NCBI GenBank assembly: GCA_963855995.1
Contig: OY979718.1
Coordinates: 38,563,059-38,627,058 of the forward strand
Origin: Muricea muricata
Taxonomy: Eukaryota; Cnidaria; Anthozoa; Malacalcyonacea; Plexauridae
DNA: 64,000 nt
Direction of reading: 5' to 3'
Position 1 is the first letter of the stretch, and every line of letters starts with the position of its first letter. The notes under the pieces are model-generated. The model saw only the letters and a list, made by a program, of their open reading frames with translations. It did no database searches and was not told the origin of the DNA. This document shows positions 11,691-22,579 of this stretch, piece after piece. Both the position numbers and the translations under genes were made by a program.

Positions 11691-11744
11691 CTGTTCTGGA
11701 ATGTGACGAGGAATTTGATTTGTACGCACTGGTAATTCAATCGC
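11691..11744 (-). CDS. TM9SF2: TM9SF2-like exon 16 (54 bp)
   Basis: Codons 489-506, AIELPVRTNQIPRHIPEQ, phase 0 at both ends. PVRTNQIPRxIPEQ is a defining cytosolic-loop motif of the superfamily. Confidence 0.96.
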
Positions 11745-12120
11745 CTAAAGAAAAATAAACATACCTTCAACTGCAGCAAACATTTTCAGGGGTGTACCGA
11801 GTGGAGGGCATTGGAGGGGGGAGAGACACCTTCGGTTTGGAAAGATTCGTCGGTAAAACCAGGGTAAAACGATGAAGAAAACGATGAAGAAAACGATGAG
11901 AAAAACGCGCACGCTCGGTGCATTTATTGGAAATTTAATTCATACGTAAAATGTGGAGTCTACTTGTAACCCCTCGCCTTGAAGTTATGGCCTGGATACG
12001 CTACTGAGCATTTTGCACTACATATTTCCATCTCTATTATACGTGAAATAACGCAACATGATAACGGCTTTGTAATTTCTGATTGTTACTAAAACCCAGC
12101 GGCTGGTTGTATACGAAAGG

Positions 12121-12592
12121 GCGCTATCCACCGGATGGTAATTTTTTCCGGTGTACAAAGCAACTGTACACTATAGGGATATTGAACTCGCAAGAGATAA
12201 AAAGCGAGTAAAGTTACAATACTCGCGACGAATCTGTCTATTAGTATTTACAACGCCAAGTGCGTGGCACGAGCCATTGTTAATATACCCATACAGATCC
12301 GTCGCGAGTATTACAACGTATTTGAAATCACACAAAATAATTAATGACACAAACTATGCATTAATTTTGATAGAAATGATCATGCGTCATCTAATGAATG
12401 CATTAACTTTGATACAGACCGTCTTGTTCATATTACTAAAAGTTATTTTGGTTTACTACAGTATAGCTGTGACTGAAATACTCTAATGTGATTATTTATT
12501 TACTTATTCATTTTATTTATTTATTTATTCACTTATTTATTATTTATGAACGTTTGAAAAGTTTGAAAAAATCACTATACGGTGGATAGACA
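12121..12592. mobile_element. MITE with TATCCACCG terminal repeats, intron 15
   Basis: The left end GCGCTATCCACCGGATGGTA is the imperfect complement of the right end, AATCACTATACGGTGGATAG. GGGATATTGAACTCGC at 12176-12191 is the complement of the phrase shared by related copies. The interior has a 111-codon plus-strand open frame with no domain I recognise, probably chance. Confidence 0.55.
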
Positions 12593-13568
12593 CTCTCGTA
12601 CCCAGAGCAATGTCTGTTCGCGAGTTGAGATTGGCTCTGAAGAAAAAGAACCAGAAACTCCAAATTTTGGCGTTCCAGCTGTTGCGCGCATGCTCCAAAG
12701 CCCGATCGCTTAAAAACGGAAGTGCATACTGACGAAATGTTCTCCCTTAATTTTTTTATTGCATTGCAAAGATCAGTTAAAGTCACAGTATAACTTCTTT
12801 GATAGAATTTTTGTAACTGCCTTACTTTTCGGGATATTCAATTTTATTTTATATGAAAATAACACAACCAGTGACGTCATTGTGCATAATCACTTTTCAA
12901 AAAAGATGAATTAATTTAAAAAGTACTCAAGATATAACACTTAAATACCCAGGTCTGGATGTTAAACATAGCCTACACAAACGTAAGTGTAGTTTTAATT
13001 ATTTTTTCGCTATTATATGCCACAAAATAAGCAATCTAGCAATCAATAATTATACAGTATGACGTCGGTGGTTGTGTTATTTGCATATCCTATAAAGTTG
13101 AATATCTTGACTAGGAATGGAGTAACAAAAATTCGACCAAAGAAGTTATATTGTTATTTTATCTCATCTTCCCAATAAAACCAACAAAATGTTGGACAAA
13201 ATTTCGTTTCATAAACACTTTAAGCCCACTGGAATTTGTTAGATTTAGTTACCTATAACGCTTTGTTTATATAGAGTAAAGCATGCAATAGTCGCAAGCC
13301 GGCGTAATTTTTTCTATTTTCAGCGACATTTAGGTTTAGATGCCCAACTGGATCAGCCATTTTGCATTTAAAACTTACTTTTGAAACTCTACAACTGAAA
13401 ACTGTTAATTAATGTTTAACCAATCTCAGCACAACAAGAATTCTATTTCTCTAGAGCCAAAGTCAATCTCAACCCGCAAACAGGCACTGCTCTAGGTAAG
13501 AGATTGATGGATAGAACGACGTAGTTTCCTCCCCACCCCCAGATGTATTCCAACAATTCATGACTTAC

Positions 13569-13728
13569 TGGCTTTCGGAAACCAAAATACGCTCCAACAA
13601 AGACAAGCGGGACAGATATTCCAAACCACAAAGCAAGTAAAGTGACCAATGTTCCAAATGGAATGGCAGCGGAAGATTATTTGGCCCGCAATACCAAATT
13701 CAACACGAAGAAAATTGAGAAAATGATC
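13569..13728 (-). CDS. TM9SF2: TM9SF2-like exon 15 with second in-frame TAA
   Basis: Completes Gly435 and encodes 436-488. IIFSIFFVLNLVL is a transmembrane segment; the expected W-G-x-x-S-S then reads R-A-K-stop-S-S, with TAA at 13677-13679 and Arg449 for Trp. It continues AAIPFGTLVTLLALWFGIS and VPLVFVGAYFGFRKP, fully family-like. Skipping this 160-base exon would break frame, and no AG acceptor lies just downstream of the stop. Confidence 0.95.
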
Positions 13729-14075
13729 CTATAAAGGTAACAAAGATTTGTTAAGTCAGTTGCGGCAGGAGAATGTGTGGCATTGTACCTGCCATGCTTG
13801 TCTTTCAAGCTGCAAAAAACTCGCGCTCAAACTTTGGTCAGACATAAGGATATTTGGCAATATCCTGTTCGGAAAATCCGCTCATGTAAGGGCGATGAAC
13901 ACGGTAAAGCAAACAACAATACGTAATAATAATCACTGTTAATGTACATATTTGCAATATTACTGTAAAGGAAAATATTAAAGAGCGGCGCCCTAAAATA
14001 AGCGTGAAATCCGCCAGCCTAGAAATAAGATATGTGTGTCATTCTCTAAAGTTGTGATAGAGAATAATTACATAC

Positions 14076-14133
14076 CCGGGAAACAAAAAGCAAGTCATTA
14101 GGACATTCGTTTTCCATCGCTCACCCCCGAATA
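14076..14133 (-). CDS. TM9SF2: TM9SF2-like exon 14
   Basis: Completes Leu416 and encodes 417-434, FGGERWKTNVLMTCFLFP, plus GG of a split Gly. Matches FGGEKWKTNVLLTSFLCPG of relatives. The intron before it carries the Mutator-like element. Confidence 0.95.
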
Positions 14134-14268
14134 CTATAGAGGAAGAAACACAAACATTGAAACAAGTGAAAAGCTAACCCTCTACGTATTAGTATTTACT
14201 TGGTATATAACCAACAATTTTTTTATGACCATGTCAGTTATATACCTGCAACGAGTGGTATTCGACAA

Positions 14269-14856
14269 AAAATTACCTAGTCCAGTTCTGGCCCCTGACC
14301 GCGCTCTCTCACGCGGAGAAGGGTCCAGGGAAAACTGCATGCGCATGCTCGCATTTAACCAATCACTGAAATTCAGTTCTGGCCCCGCCCAAGACGGAAG
14401 TAGAACTGGACCGTGGGAATATATGGCGCCAGGCTATAGGATACTTCTGTGTTCTTTGGAAGTAACACCGCGTAAACTGTCACAAATTAAGGGACACAAA
14501 GAGTAGCAAATACTTTTTCCGTAACCAGTCTACAAGTTAACAACGACATCTCTACCCCTTGTATACTCATACAACGCTTGCAATTGTTCCTTCCGTAAAA
14601 TAAAATTTAAATTAAATTACAAGCAGTGACTGCATAATTTACGTCTAAGAATTTATACTCGTAATAAATAACTTTCGATATTTCTCTGCCGCCATATTAT
14701 ATTATGTAATTTTACAAATGAAGCATGCGCAGTAACAATTACCAGGAAAAGCTGGTAATCTGTATTACGCATGCGAGCATGCGCATGCAGTTTTCCCTGG
14801 ACCCTTCTCCGCGTGAGGGAGCGCGGTCAGGGGCCAGAACTGGACTAAAAATTACC
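14269..14856. mobile_element. Mutator-like non-autonomous element, 77-bp TIRs, 9-bp target duplication
   Basis: The element runs 14278-14847. Its left terminus TAGTCCAGTTCTGGCCCCTG continues to 14354 and is matched in reverse complement by 14771-14847 with about one mismatch over 77 bp. AAAATTACC flanks it on both sides (14269-14277 and 14848-14856). Long near-perfect terminal repeats with a 9-bp duplication are typical of Mutator-like elements. A further copy of the CAGTTCTGGCCCCG motif faces AGTAGAACTGG inside (about 14373-14412). GC-rich ends contrast with the AT-rich intron. No transposase frame. It lies in intron 13 of the TM9SF2-like locus. Confidence 0.88.
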
Positions 14857-15723
14857 ATGAGGCATGAAACATATTTTTCATCGAATACCCCGAGATGCAA
14901 GTACCCGTACATAAATGATATATTATATCGAATAGAAATATCATTTTCTCAACAGATACAAAAATTTCTTCGAATTTTTCGTCAATTTCTTCGAATTTTT
15001 CGTCAATTTCTCGTTCTTAAGTTTCCGCCATTTCGAATTTTTATACATAATATTCAAAGTAGAATCTCGGGAAAAAACCTAGGGTCAGAATTTCCTATAG
15101 GGTATAGTATTTCCTAAAAATACGACGAGACGTTCTTCGCACGCCATGACGTCACGTTTGAAGGACACATAGATGTGCAACCTCGTATACAGGTAAATGC
15201 CCTGGGTACGAGGTTGATAGACGTGCAACTGGGGATACTTCTACGATTTTGCTGTCTCGCGGATTGCGTCATATCGACACACATTTCTGGCAAGTACATT
15301 TGTTCGAATTTCAGTATATAAATATATTACAGAAAAATGGTTTCGGCGTTTTATAAGCGACCAGAACTAAAATATATTAACTTCATTTGCTGCTTGAAAT
15401 ATATGGGCAACTTCTTTTTATCTATTTCTTTGAACCAACGCAATCTAGTGGAAAGTTTTCTTAAAATCGCGAACGTTACGCCCCCTCCCCCCTAACGACA
15501 TTCCCGCATGAAATTTCACTGTTAAACTTATCAACACAATTGATGAGTGATGGTGAGTGATGATCTATGATGGTCAACTTCGACAACACATATGTGCTGT
15601 TTATTCTACACTATTGTAAGTATACTACACACGCATAGGGCAAAGGAGCATGATCAAACATTGAAATCGGCGATTCGTCGATAGTAAACGCACATTCAGT
15701 CAATGAATAGTCTATGAACTTAC

Positions 15724-15781
15724 GTTTATAGATTCTAGCGGCAACGTAACCAGCTGGGCCACCAAGGCAGACATACAGTAC
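15724..15781 (-). CDS. TM9SF2: TM9SF2-like exon 13
   Basis: Codons 397-415 plus one base, VLYVCLGGPAGYVAARIYK. G-PAGYVAAR is a family signature between TM3 and the following loop. Donor GTAAGT. Confidence 0.95.
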
Positions 15782-16366
15782 CTAAATTAGGTTAAATCCT
15801 CTATAATATACTGTATTTTATAATTACAGTAAGTTTACTGTAAGTTTTAGTTCGCCTAAAGATCTATGTTTTTATGGTCGCGGGAATGTTTTTCCTAACC
15901 CTGAGTTTGCTAACCCTTTTTTTGACTACAATTCCTTTAGAAATTAATGATCAACGACAGTAAAAGTTTGAACCAAACGCATGTAAGCTAGTTTTGTTTT
16001 AGTTTAGATATGAACTGTACGTATTGCTTAGCATTAATATACTCTAACAAAGTTTTCTTACAAAATTAAAAGTGATTCGGTCATGCAGAAGTCGGAAAAA
16101 GCGAACAGAGTATAAATCCCGCGGGAAAGCACACGCGGTTTTCACGCGTTACATATCTTTTCATATCTTCACTAGTGAAAATATGGAAAATATGAGTGTT
16201 TTAGTTTACGGAAAAACACTCATAATATACTAATAATATAAAATTAGGGGATCAGGAATCAATCCTCTAATAGTAACAAAAGTCATGGCCAGGGTTTGCT
16301 GCATGCAGTGTAACTAATATATTAAGCCAATATAAATAGCTCTGTTGACTATATAAGAAGGCGTAC

Positions 16367-16428
16367 TAAAGCAGTAGTCATAAGAGCTCCAGGATTGGCT
16401 GGGGACAGGAATCCAAGACAAGCAAACA
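16367..16428 (-). CDS. TM9SF2: TM9SF2-like exon 12
   Basis: Completes Val376 and encodes 377-396, FACLGFLSPANPGALMTTAL. Pro388 replaces the near-invariant Arg of FLSPANRG. The donor GTACGC is weak, but phase and length agree exactly with the next exon. Confidence 0.9.
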
Positions 16429-16703
16429 CTGTAAAAGAAGGGAAAAAAAAGTCCGAGATAAGAAAGCTGACGTTTAATATAAAGGAGGTAGAGAAAATAG
16501 ACCCTTTCAAATTAAAGCAATCGGTCTGCTTAGACGTTTACTACTCTTGCAAAGACGAGAATGGGCACTTTATAACAACTTCTCAGCGGGTCATCTAACG
16601 GCTATGCCATTATACAGTGTCAAAATTTGCTAACACCCGATATAATGTAAACTACAGTATAAAATTTACAGGTTTCCGTACAGGTCGTAAAGATCTATCC
16701 TAC

Positions 16704-16836
16704 CAAGAGTTATTGAAGTCATTGTGACAACTTGGGTACCAGTACCCAACATAACTGAGAGAAGCATCCCTTTTCCAGGAGGACGAAACACGTCGCCATG
16801 AACAAGTTTCCAACCAAACTCTTCTTGTGCATCTTC
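16704..16836 (-). CDS. TM9SF2: TM9SF2-like exon 11
   Basis: Codons 332-375 plus one base. [20 protein letters not shown] is the conserved cytosolic loop after TM1; [17 protein letters not shown] then enters TM2. Acceptor TTTCACTTTCAG, donor GTAGGA. Confidence 0.96.
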
Positions 16837-17417
16837 CTGAAGTGAAAGGGTCACAGTTAACAATCACCGAATGCTTCGGTGGGTTACACGAACTGAGACC
16901 TTCATACTACTTTACATCATTTTAAAAGTGAATGAGATGTCACTATTATTTTGGAATTCGCCAAACAGTTGTACAATATGGTTGATAGCTTTTAATCAAT
17001 TACTTTGCTGTTGTATATTATCGTCCGTCACTAAGTTAATAGCATTGAGGTAAATACTATCATAAAATGATCAGACTTTGTGATTGGCCTTATGAAGCTG
17101 GAGTCATCATTAATTGCGGCTCGTTCTTTAGGAAACGTATGTCTATACTGTAATTTATCCTCTTTCGTTGCTTCAACCAACCACTCACAGTGTGAAAGGC
17201 ACGTGTTAAAAGGCACCTCAGCAAAGATGTGAGATGTGCAGTGTGTGAAAAATAAGGCACAAGCAACTTCACATTTACGTAAAAGGAAAGCAAAAACTTA
17301 TTTTAATGTTGTATCGTTCTAAAGGGTAAACGTGCCTTACTTTCCAGTGGAAATCATACACCTGTCAAAATTCAATCCGAGAACAGTTGAGAAGAAAATC
17401 ATCAAGTATACAGTAAT

Positions 17418-17489
17418 TCCTCCGGCAGGGATCGGACCTATGCCTGCACGATGCTCGTGTACTGCTTTGACCACTAGGCCACGGAAGTA
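17418..17489 (-). repeat. tRNA-like sequence (SINE head or tRNA pseudogene)
   Basis: Read on the minus strand it has a perfect A box TGGCCTAGTGG and a B box GGTCCGATCCC at normal spacing, and acceptor-like ends ACTTCCG and CGGAGGA pairing at 6 of 7 positions. The anticodon loop lacks the required T33, so it is not a functional tRNA. It lies in intron 10 of the TM9SF2-like locus. Confidence 0.55.
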
Positions 17490-17630
17490 GCCGAGAAGAG
17501 TCAGCCCGTCTGTTGACTGAGAGATAATTCTGGGTGTATGGTACTTCTCTTTGCTGTCTTCGCGATCTAAATCTTGTTGAGCAAAGCTAAGTGCCCTCAA
17601 ACAGAATCACAACACGTATACACAACTTAC

Positions 17631-17727
17631 GGAGGTTTCCAGTTGATTATCTTTGTGCAGGGTTCTTAGCATGATCCTTGCTACCAAGCCAGATAAAAAG
17701 AGAACAATCGCCAGAGAATTCATGATG
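17631..17727 (-). CDS. TM9SF2: TM9SF2-like exon 10, first transmembrane segment
   Basis: Completes Ser299 and encodes 300-331. IMNSLAIVLFLSG begins TM1, followed by LVARIMLRTLHKD. Arg316 sits inside the hydrophobic stretch where relatives have Met, and the conserved IARY that should follow HKD is missing (HKD then NQLETS), a 12-base loss that keeps the frame. Donor GTAAGT. Confidence 0.93.
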
Positions 17728-17996
17728 CTAACAATGAGAATATTCACTAATTGTTACATGAACACGAGGTATCACAGTGAATACTACGGTTCATATAAAA
17801 GCTCCAGGTCTATCTGGACCGGTTGTTCAAAGCTGGATTAAACAAACTGCTCCGATAATTTCTTTTGAATCTCACGTTAACTTTGAATCAAACCTGCCAT
17901 TGAACAACCGGTCTCTGGTAACGACAATGTGATGCAGAACCGATGATTAAGGAAACTGAGCCTAGTTCCTTTGAGATCACCCACTCAGACCGACTT

Positions 17997-18076
17997 GACC
18001 GCGAAGCTCAGTTGGCAAAGCATTGGGCAAGTATTCAAAAGGTCGTAGCCTCGTAGGTTTGATTCCCACCGTGGTC
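17997..18076 (+). repeat. tRNA-like sequence (SINE head or tRNA pseudogene)
   Basis: GACCGCG and CGTGGTC form a full 7-bp acceptor stem (one G-T). AGCTCAGTTGG is an excellent A box and GGTTTGATTCC a good B box. At 80 nt, with no proper anticodon stem between them, it is more likely a tRNA-derived SINE head than a gene. It lies in intron 9. Confidence 0.5.
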
Positions 18077-18211
18077 AATCGTACGTTTTAGCTTGCTCTG
18101 TGTGTATATATAGATTCAGAGTAGCTTGACAAACATAAATCTGACCTGAGTACATAACACCAAGACACAATGTTGAGTACAAGAGAATACAAGATAATAC
18201 AGTGACTTTTT

Positions 18212-18301
18212 GCGAGTTCAATATCCCTGGTGTTCCTGCTTCTTATGTCTTTCTGTGGCAGTTGAAAAAATCACCATCCAGTATGTGGATAGCACTGTAC
18301 C
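18212..18301 (+). mobile_element. MITE end fragment
   Basis: GCGAGTTCAATATCCCTGGT opens a stretch that ends GTGGATAGCACTGTACC after GAAAAAATCACCATCC. The same ordered blocks occur at 19014-19092 and, more diverged, at 9280-9367 and 21350-21400. Only the right half of the element is clear. Confidence 0.5.
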
Positions 18302-18464
18302 AGAGGCGCCCCTCAGTCTGCTACTATACGCATTATAGTTCATCTTTTAGAATTTAAATTTTGAAAAGAGAATACACAGTGCAACTAGAAATTATTTTGC
18401 ATGTTCTCTTTGCGTTCAAGTTAGTAAAATTATTACGTTAACTTTGCCAAGATGAAAGACGAAC

Positions 18465-18544
18465 CTGAACCATTGGATGCTTGTATGCGGGTTGGATTCC
18501 AATATGTAATCCCACCGGGACGCCCACTTGATTGTATCGTTTCT
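18465..18544 (-). CDS. TM9SF2: TM9SF2-like exon 9
   Basis: Codons 273-298 plus [19 protein letters not shown] then NPHTSIQWF. The WASRWDYIL and IQWFS motifs lie just before the first transmembrane helix and are near-invariant in nonaspanins. Confidence 0.95.
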
Positions 18545-19013
18545 CTACATACAAAAAAAGAAGAACTTATAAATTATAGCGGACAAAAAAATTTCTTTCG
18601 TAAACGAATACATGTATAATATTAAATATTCTTCTACAGGACCCTTGATTTCACTTTACAATTAGTTACTATTGAAAGATAAAATACAGGGTAAGAGATC
18701 TGCTTGACACTGTTTTTTCGTATATATCCGGAGGGTAACGTTTCCTTGATGTACTTAATTTATTCATATTGAGATTACTCTCATCCGTATATTGTCACTA
18801 TTTTGTTGGCCTATACATAAGCGTAACATAGAACTAAGATAGCAAAGCATAAGAAGTATGTACAGTACACGAGAGAATGTCATTCCTACGTTTGGTTACT
18901 CTTGTTATAATGTAATCCATAGTTGACAATAAAATTTTAAAACATTCATGGCCACATTTGCCAATCAAAACTAGCTGCAATATTGCCAGACCACATAAGT
19001 TGCAAACGGTATT

Positions 19014-19092
19014 GCGAGTTCAATATCCCTGGTGTTATTGTGTTATGTCTTTCAGCGGTGGTTGAAAAATCACCAGCCGGTGGATAACGCTA
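19014..19092 (+). mobile_element. MITE end fragment, second copy
   Basis: It repeats the block order of 18212-18301: GCGAGTTCAATATCCCTGG, a TTATGTCTTTC word, TTGAAAAATCACCAGCC and GGTGGATAACGCT. It lies in intron 8. Confidence 0.5.
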
Positions 19093-19354
19093 TGCACCTT
19101 TTGCGTGAACCACCCCCAGTGATATTTTAACTTACTTTATTTACAGAAATTATCAACACCTTTTCAGTGTAGTCCTATATCATCTGGTTAGAGACATTTT
19201 TACAATACAGAAATTCTATAGTGGAACTTTGATGCCTCTGTGTCACACTCCCGAAAAGTTGCTATTAATAAATCAAACATCCTTTATTGAGCATGTGAAC
19301 TGGTTAACTCCTGCTACGATGAAACATGACTGTACATTCCGATGGTAAACTCAC

Positions 19355-19460
19355 AATGAATACCACTTCATATGTGTATGGTATGGTAATGTCTTGTTTT
19401 TCGTCTGATTTAATACCAAACGCTTCCAAACACGCTGCATCTCCACATCCTTTTTTGCAA
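19355..19460 (-). CDS. TM9SF2: TM9SF2-like exon 8
   Basis: Completes Ser237 and encodes 238-272: CKKGCGDAACLEAFGIKSD and then QDITIPYTYEVVFI. The first half is the family's variable, Cys-containing linker; the ITIPYTYEV word is conserved. Donor is GTGAGT. Confidence 0.88.
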
Positions 19461-19827
19461 CTGAAAATAGATTAAGATATTTATAAAATAGCAATGGCTC
19501 ACCATCATCGGTTCCGAGAAAACCTCAGGGCGCAAAAAGACATTAAATAGGGGCGTCTCATCCCCCCCTCTCTCCTGTTTGAAAGTCATTCCATTGATTG
19601 AAGGTCGAGACACACAAGGCGATAAATCGCTGCAACGCGTCGGACAGGTTTCCCAAGTTTTAACAAGTTTAATTAAAAACAATTATGTGGCGGAAACCAT
19701 GCTTCTCCGCGTGTAAACAATGTTTTAAGGCACAGCGTCACCTCCTGAAGAATGTAATTGCATGTCGTTGCAACGATATTATAATATTGATGTGATTTGA
19801 TCGTTATTAATCATGTTTTATCACCAA

Positions 19828-20067
19828 AATTGACCATAATGAAAAAGATGGCAGCACGTAAGATGCATTGCGGGCATGAAGCAGAAACGAGTGAAAAAAG
19901 ATGCCAAGAAAAAACCTAAGGACCCAAATCTTCAACAAAACATCGAAAATAACATACTCTCTTGTGCTTGTCATTCAAAAACGCCAATTTGTCTTTTAAA
20001 ACGATTTTCGACCGCAATGCATTCATGGTAAAATGTACATCCACCAACGTTTTTTTTATGGTCAATT
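19828..20067. mobile_element. ~240-bp foldback MITE, copy 1
   Basis: It starts AATTGACCATAATGAAAAAG and ends with GTTTTTTTTATGGTCAATT. Subterminal GATGCATTGCGGG pairs with CCGCAATGCATTC. It shares its ends and size with 26866-27119. It lies in intron 7. Confidence 0.65.
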
Positions 20068-20508
20068 TATAGACATGGTTCCGGCCCTTAACTGAAGATA
20101 AAATTCAAGGAGTTCACCAGGACTTTCAAAGTTTTATTGTTTAAGTAACTTGAAGAAAAAAATTCATCCTCTGTTACACCAAAAATAGCCAATGAACATT
20201 GATGATTTGACTTTACAACGGGATGCTCAATCACTATACAGACGTTTTATAGAAATTGAAGAAAACAAGTTATTAAGACATTACTGCCAGCCCAGACAAA
20301 AGAAAATTCCAGGGCTTTCAAGGACCTTAATAAATTTTCAAGGACTTTTCAGGCCGTAGTGAGCCATATTATAAATCGCCACTCTATTTTGATAAATAGG
20401 CTCGCAAAATTTTTTTCCAGAACAATGTTTCTTACAGTATTTTTCTAAGAGTTCGACATGATTACACACATTACACAAGACGCGACTCATGCCTGTCAAA
20501 TGTTGGAA

Positions 20509-20560
20509 CCCTAGGTGGCGGCACTACCTGCAAGTGCCTGAAGCTAACTGGGATCCTTGG
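20509..20560 (+). repeat. Short dispersed repeat, copy 1
   Basis: The CCTAGGTGGCGGCACTACCT ... CCTGAAGCTAACTG stretch recurs with mismatches at 24442-24495. Confidence 0.45.
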
Positions 20561-20930
20561 TCGCAACTAACAAGTGTGGTGTGGTTTGACTGATTCAAGC
20601 GAAGTGGGCAAGTTTGAACCACACAGGGCTAACTGCAATTTTTTTTCCGGCTACCAGCAAAAAATCTAAATATACAGGCACGACGCGACTATAACATAAT
20701 AAAAAGATAGCGGCATGTCGATTTTACCGTCATCCTTTGCGACACCAATATGTATGTAGCTTCAAGTAGTTTGACTTGTCAACATAATCTTTAGCAGATG
20801 ATAATTTTATTCGCGCTGGTTTCCATGCTCTGAAAATGCCGCCATCTTTTTTACTATGGTGAACTAGATACAAGCACACGAGCAGAATTAATAGTATTTA
20901 GTCTCAAGACTACTGTTACAAGTGCTTACT

Positions 20931-21480
20931 AGGGATGTACCGGATCCGAATAGCGCTATTCGGCATCCAGTAAAATTTGGCGGATATCCACGGACGTACT
21001 GCGACATATTTTATCACAAGCATCAAATAGAAAAGGGGACAGCGGTTTCAAAATTACGAAAACATGAACATGTTTTTCGTAAATACAGTGCAGTACTGCG
21101 TAGATGAATAACTCGTTGTTATTTTCGGACTAAAAAATTGGATTAGTTATGCCAGTTAAAAATTGTGCTGTTAATTATTGTGCTGCTGATGATGGTTCTT
21201 ATCCAGTATCCGGCTATAACCCGATACTCGGTAATGATTTCCTTCCGCCAGGGTCGGTTGTACGCAAGGTGAATAGCGCTATCCACCAGATACTGATGTA
21301 TAGTGATTCTTTCAGTTCAAATTCAAATTTCGGGTCAAATTCACTTTTTATCTCTTGAGAGTTCAATGTTCCTGGTGTCATTGCTTTTTTATGCCTTTTC
21401 ACGGATTTTTTTATGAACAGCGATATCCGCCCCAGACAGGTGTCCGGCCGGTAGACCGCAATGGGCGCTATCTGATATCC
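20931..21480. repeat. Palindrome-rich decayed MITE region in intron 7
   Basis: GAATAGCGCTATTC at 20948-20961 is a perfect palindrome. A second block at 21271-21400 has GAATAGCGCTATCCACCAGA, a TAGTGATT word and GAGAGTTCAATGTTCCTGG, the same motifs as the MITEs at 9.2 and 12.1 kb. Further GGATATC/GATATCC words occur to about 21480. This looks like nested, decayed copies of one transposon family. Confidence 0.45.
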
Positions 21481-21524
21481 GGGAAAACAGTATCTGACAC
21501 ATGTTAGTAATCACAGAAAGTTAC

Positions 21525-21655
21525 CTCCTAGGCCAAATGTTGGCGGAGATTAACCGTGCACCATCCCAATCCTCGCCCTCGCCGCTATGGTAAAGTATGA
21601 CGATTTTAACATGATTGAACAGATAGTATGTGTCTTTCTCTGTGAACAACGTGGG
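21525..21655 (-). CDS. TM9SF2: TM9SF2-like exon 7
   Basis: Codons 194-236 plus AG. It reads FTEKDTYYLFNHVKIVILYH, matching the family's D-FYIFNHVDIKIYYH block, then a variable GEGEDWDGARLISANIW stretch. Acceptor TTTTGTAG, donor GTAACT. It follows a long intron that holds the Tc1-like element. Confidence 0.92.
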
Positions 21656-21746
21656 CTACAAAATAAGGTACGGTTTATACTATGGAAGTATTATCAATAC
21701 ATGAACATTATGACATTCAAAATATTCAAATAGCACCGTATTAAAT

Positions 21747-21868
21747 GAAACAAATTCCGAAATGGACATCCTGTATTCTCGATATTCAAGAAAAGAACAC
21801 GAAGAAAACAACGGAGTCGGTGATTTTTCGTCTTTACTTCAAAGAGATTGCCAAACCATTGATAGATT
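21747..21868 (+). repeat. Dispersed ~120-bp repeat, copy 1
   Basis: GAAACAAATTCCGAAATGGA through GAGTCGGTGATTTTTCGTCT to CCAAACCATTGAT recurs in the same order and orientation at 28766-28879. Family unknown. Confidence 0.6.
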
Positions 21869-22579
21869 AAATCACAAACAAGCCGTCAATTAACTTTAAT
21901 GTAATTTACAGTATTCTATTGGTTTGAAAACGTCTTAAAATAAAAACGAAATATCACCGTTGTTTTTTTTTCGGGCGGGGAGGGAGGGGGGGGGGAGGGA
22001 AAATGATTATATACATTTCCTGTCTTGCCTTGGTTTCTGGCACCGTATTAAGTTCCTTGACTGTTTCTACGGTGAATAATATTAGCGGTTTCCTTAGTTT
22101 GAAACACAAATTTTTGTGGTGTTTAATTTTAATTTCAAATATAAATTCACGTGATGTCTTCAGAAAAAGAAATCGATACATTATGTTTACAAAATGTAAA
22201 TGTGGTAGCGAACGTTATTTAAGGGTTATATAGCGACTGCTGGAAATAACGCACGAGTTGCATGTGCAATAGACGAAAAATTTTCTATACCGCACGAGGC
22301 TGCCGCGGTCGAGTACGTTCAACAAGTGTGTTACTGGTAAACAAACACGAACTTACCAGTCTCTAACACATTTAATATGACGATCTGAGGCCTGGTTTAG
22401 ATGTCGAATTTCGTGAGTTCACTGCTTGCACAATTTTAATACCGTACGCCTACGTCTTTGCTTAGTTTTTTAGCTCTAAATATTCAATGTTTTACTTTGC
22501 TTGCCTTTTCGTGCGTTTCAAAATTGCTCCATGTACATTTGTCATTAATTTTGTCTTCATTTCACTGACTTGCGCAAAA

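Noticed and set aside
12151-12486. 111-codon plus-strand frame
   Set aside because: Lies inside a MITE with no transposase motif, in an intron of the opposite-strand locus.
16395-16598. 67-codon plus-strand frame ending FITTSQRVI
   Set aside because: Its first third is antisense to exon 12 of the TM9SF2-like locus and the rest is intron. The hydrophilic part looks protein-like, but no domain is recognised.
17997-18076. Functional tRNA gene
   Set aside because: Acceptor stem and both Pol III boxes are good, but no 5-bp anticodon stem with a 7-base loop can be placed.
21541-21571. Possible right end of an hAT-like element (GTGCACCATCCC)
   Set aside because: This sequence is coding exon 7 (WDGARL) of the TM9SF2-like locus, so the resemblance to the GGGATG at 20932 is coincidental.
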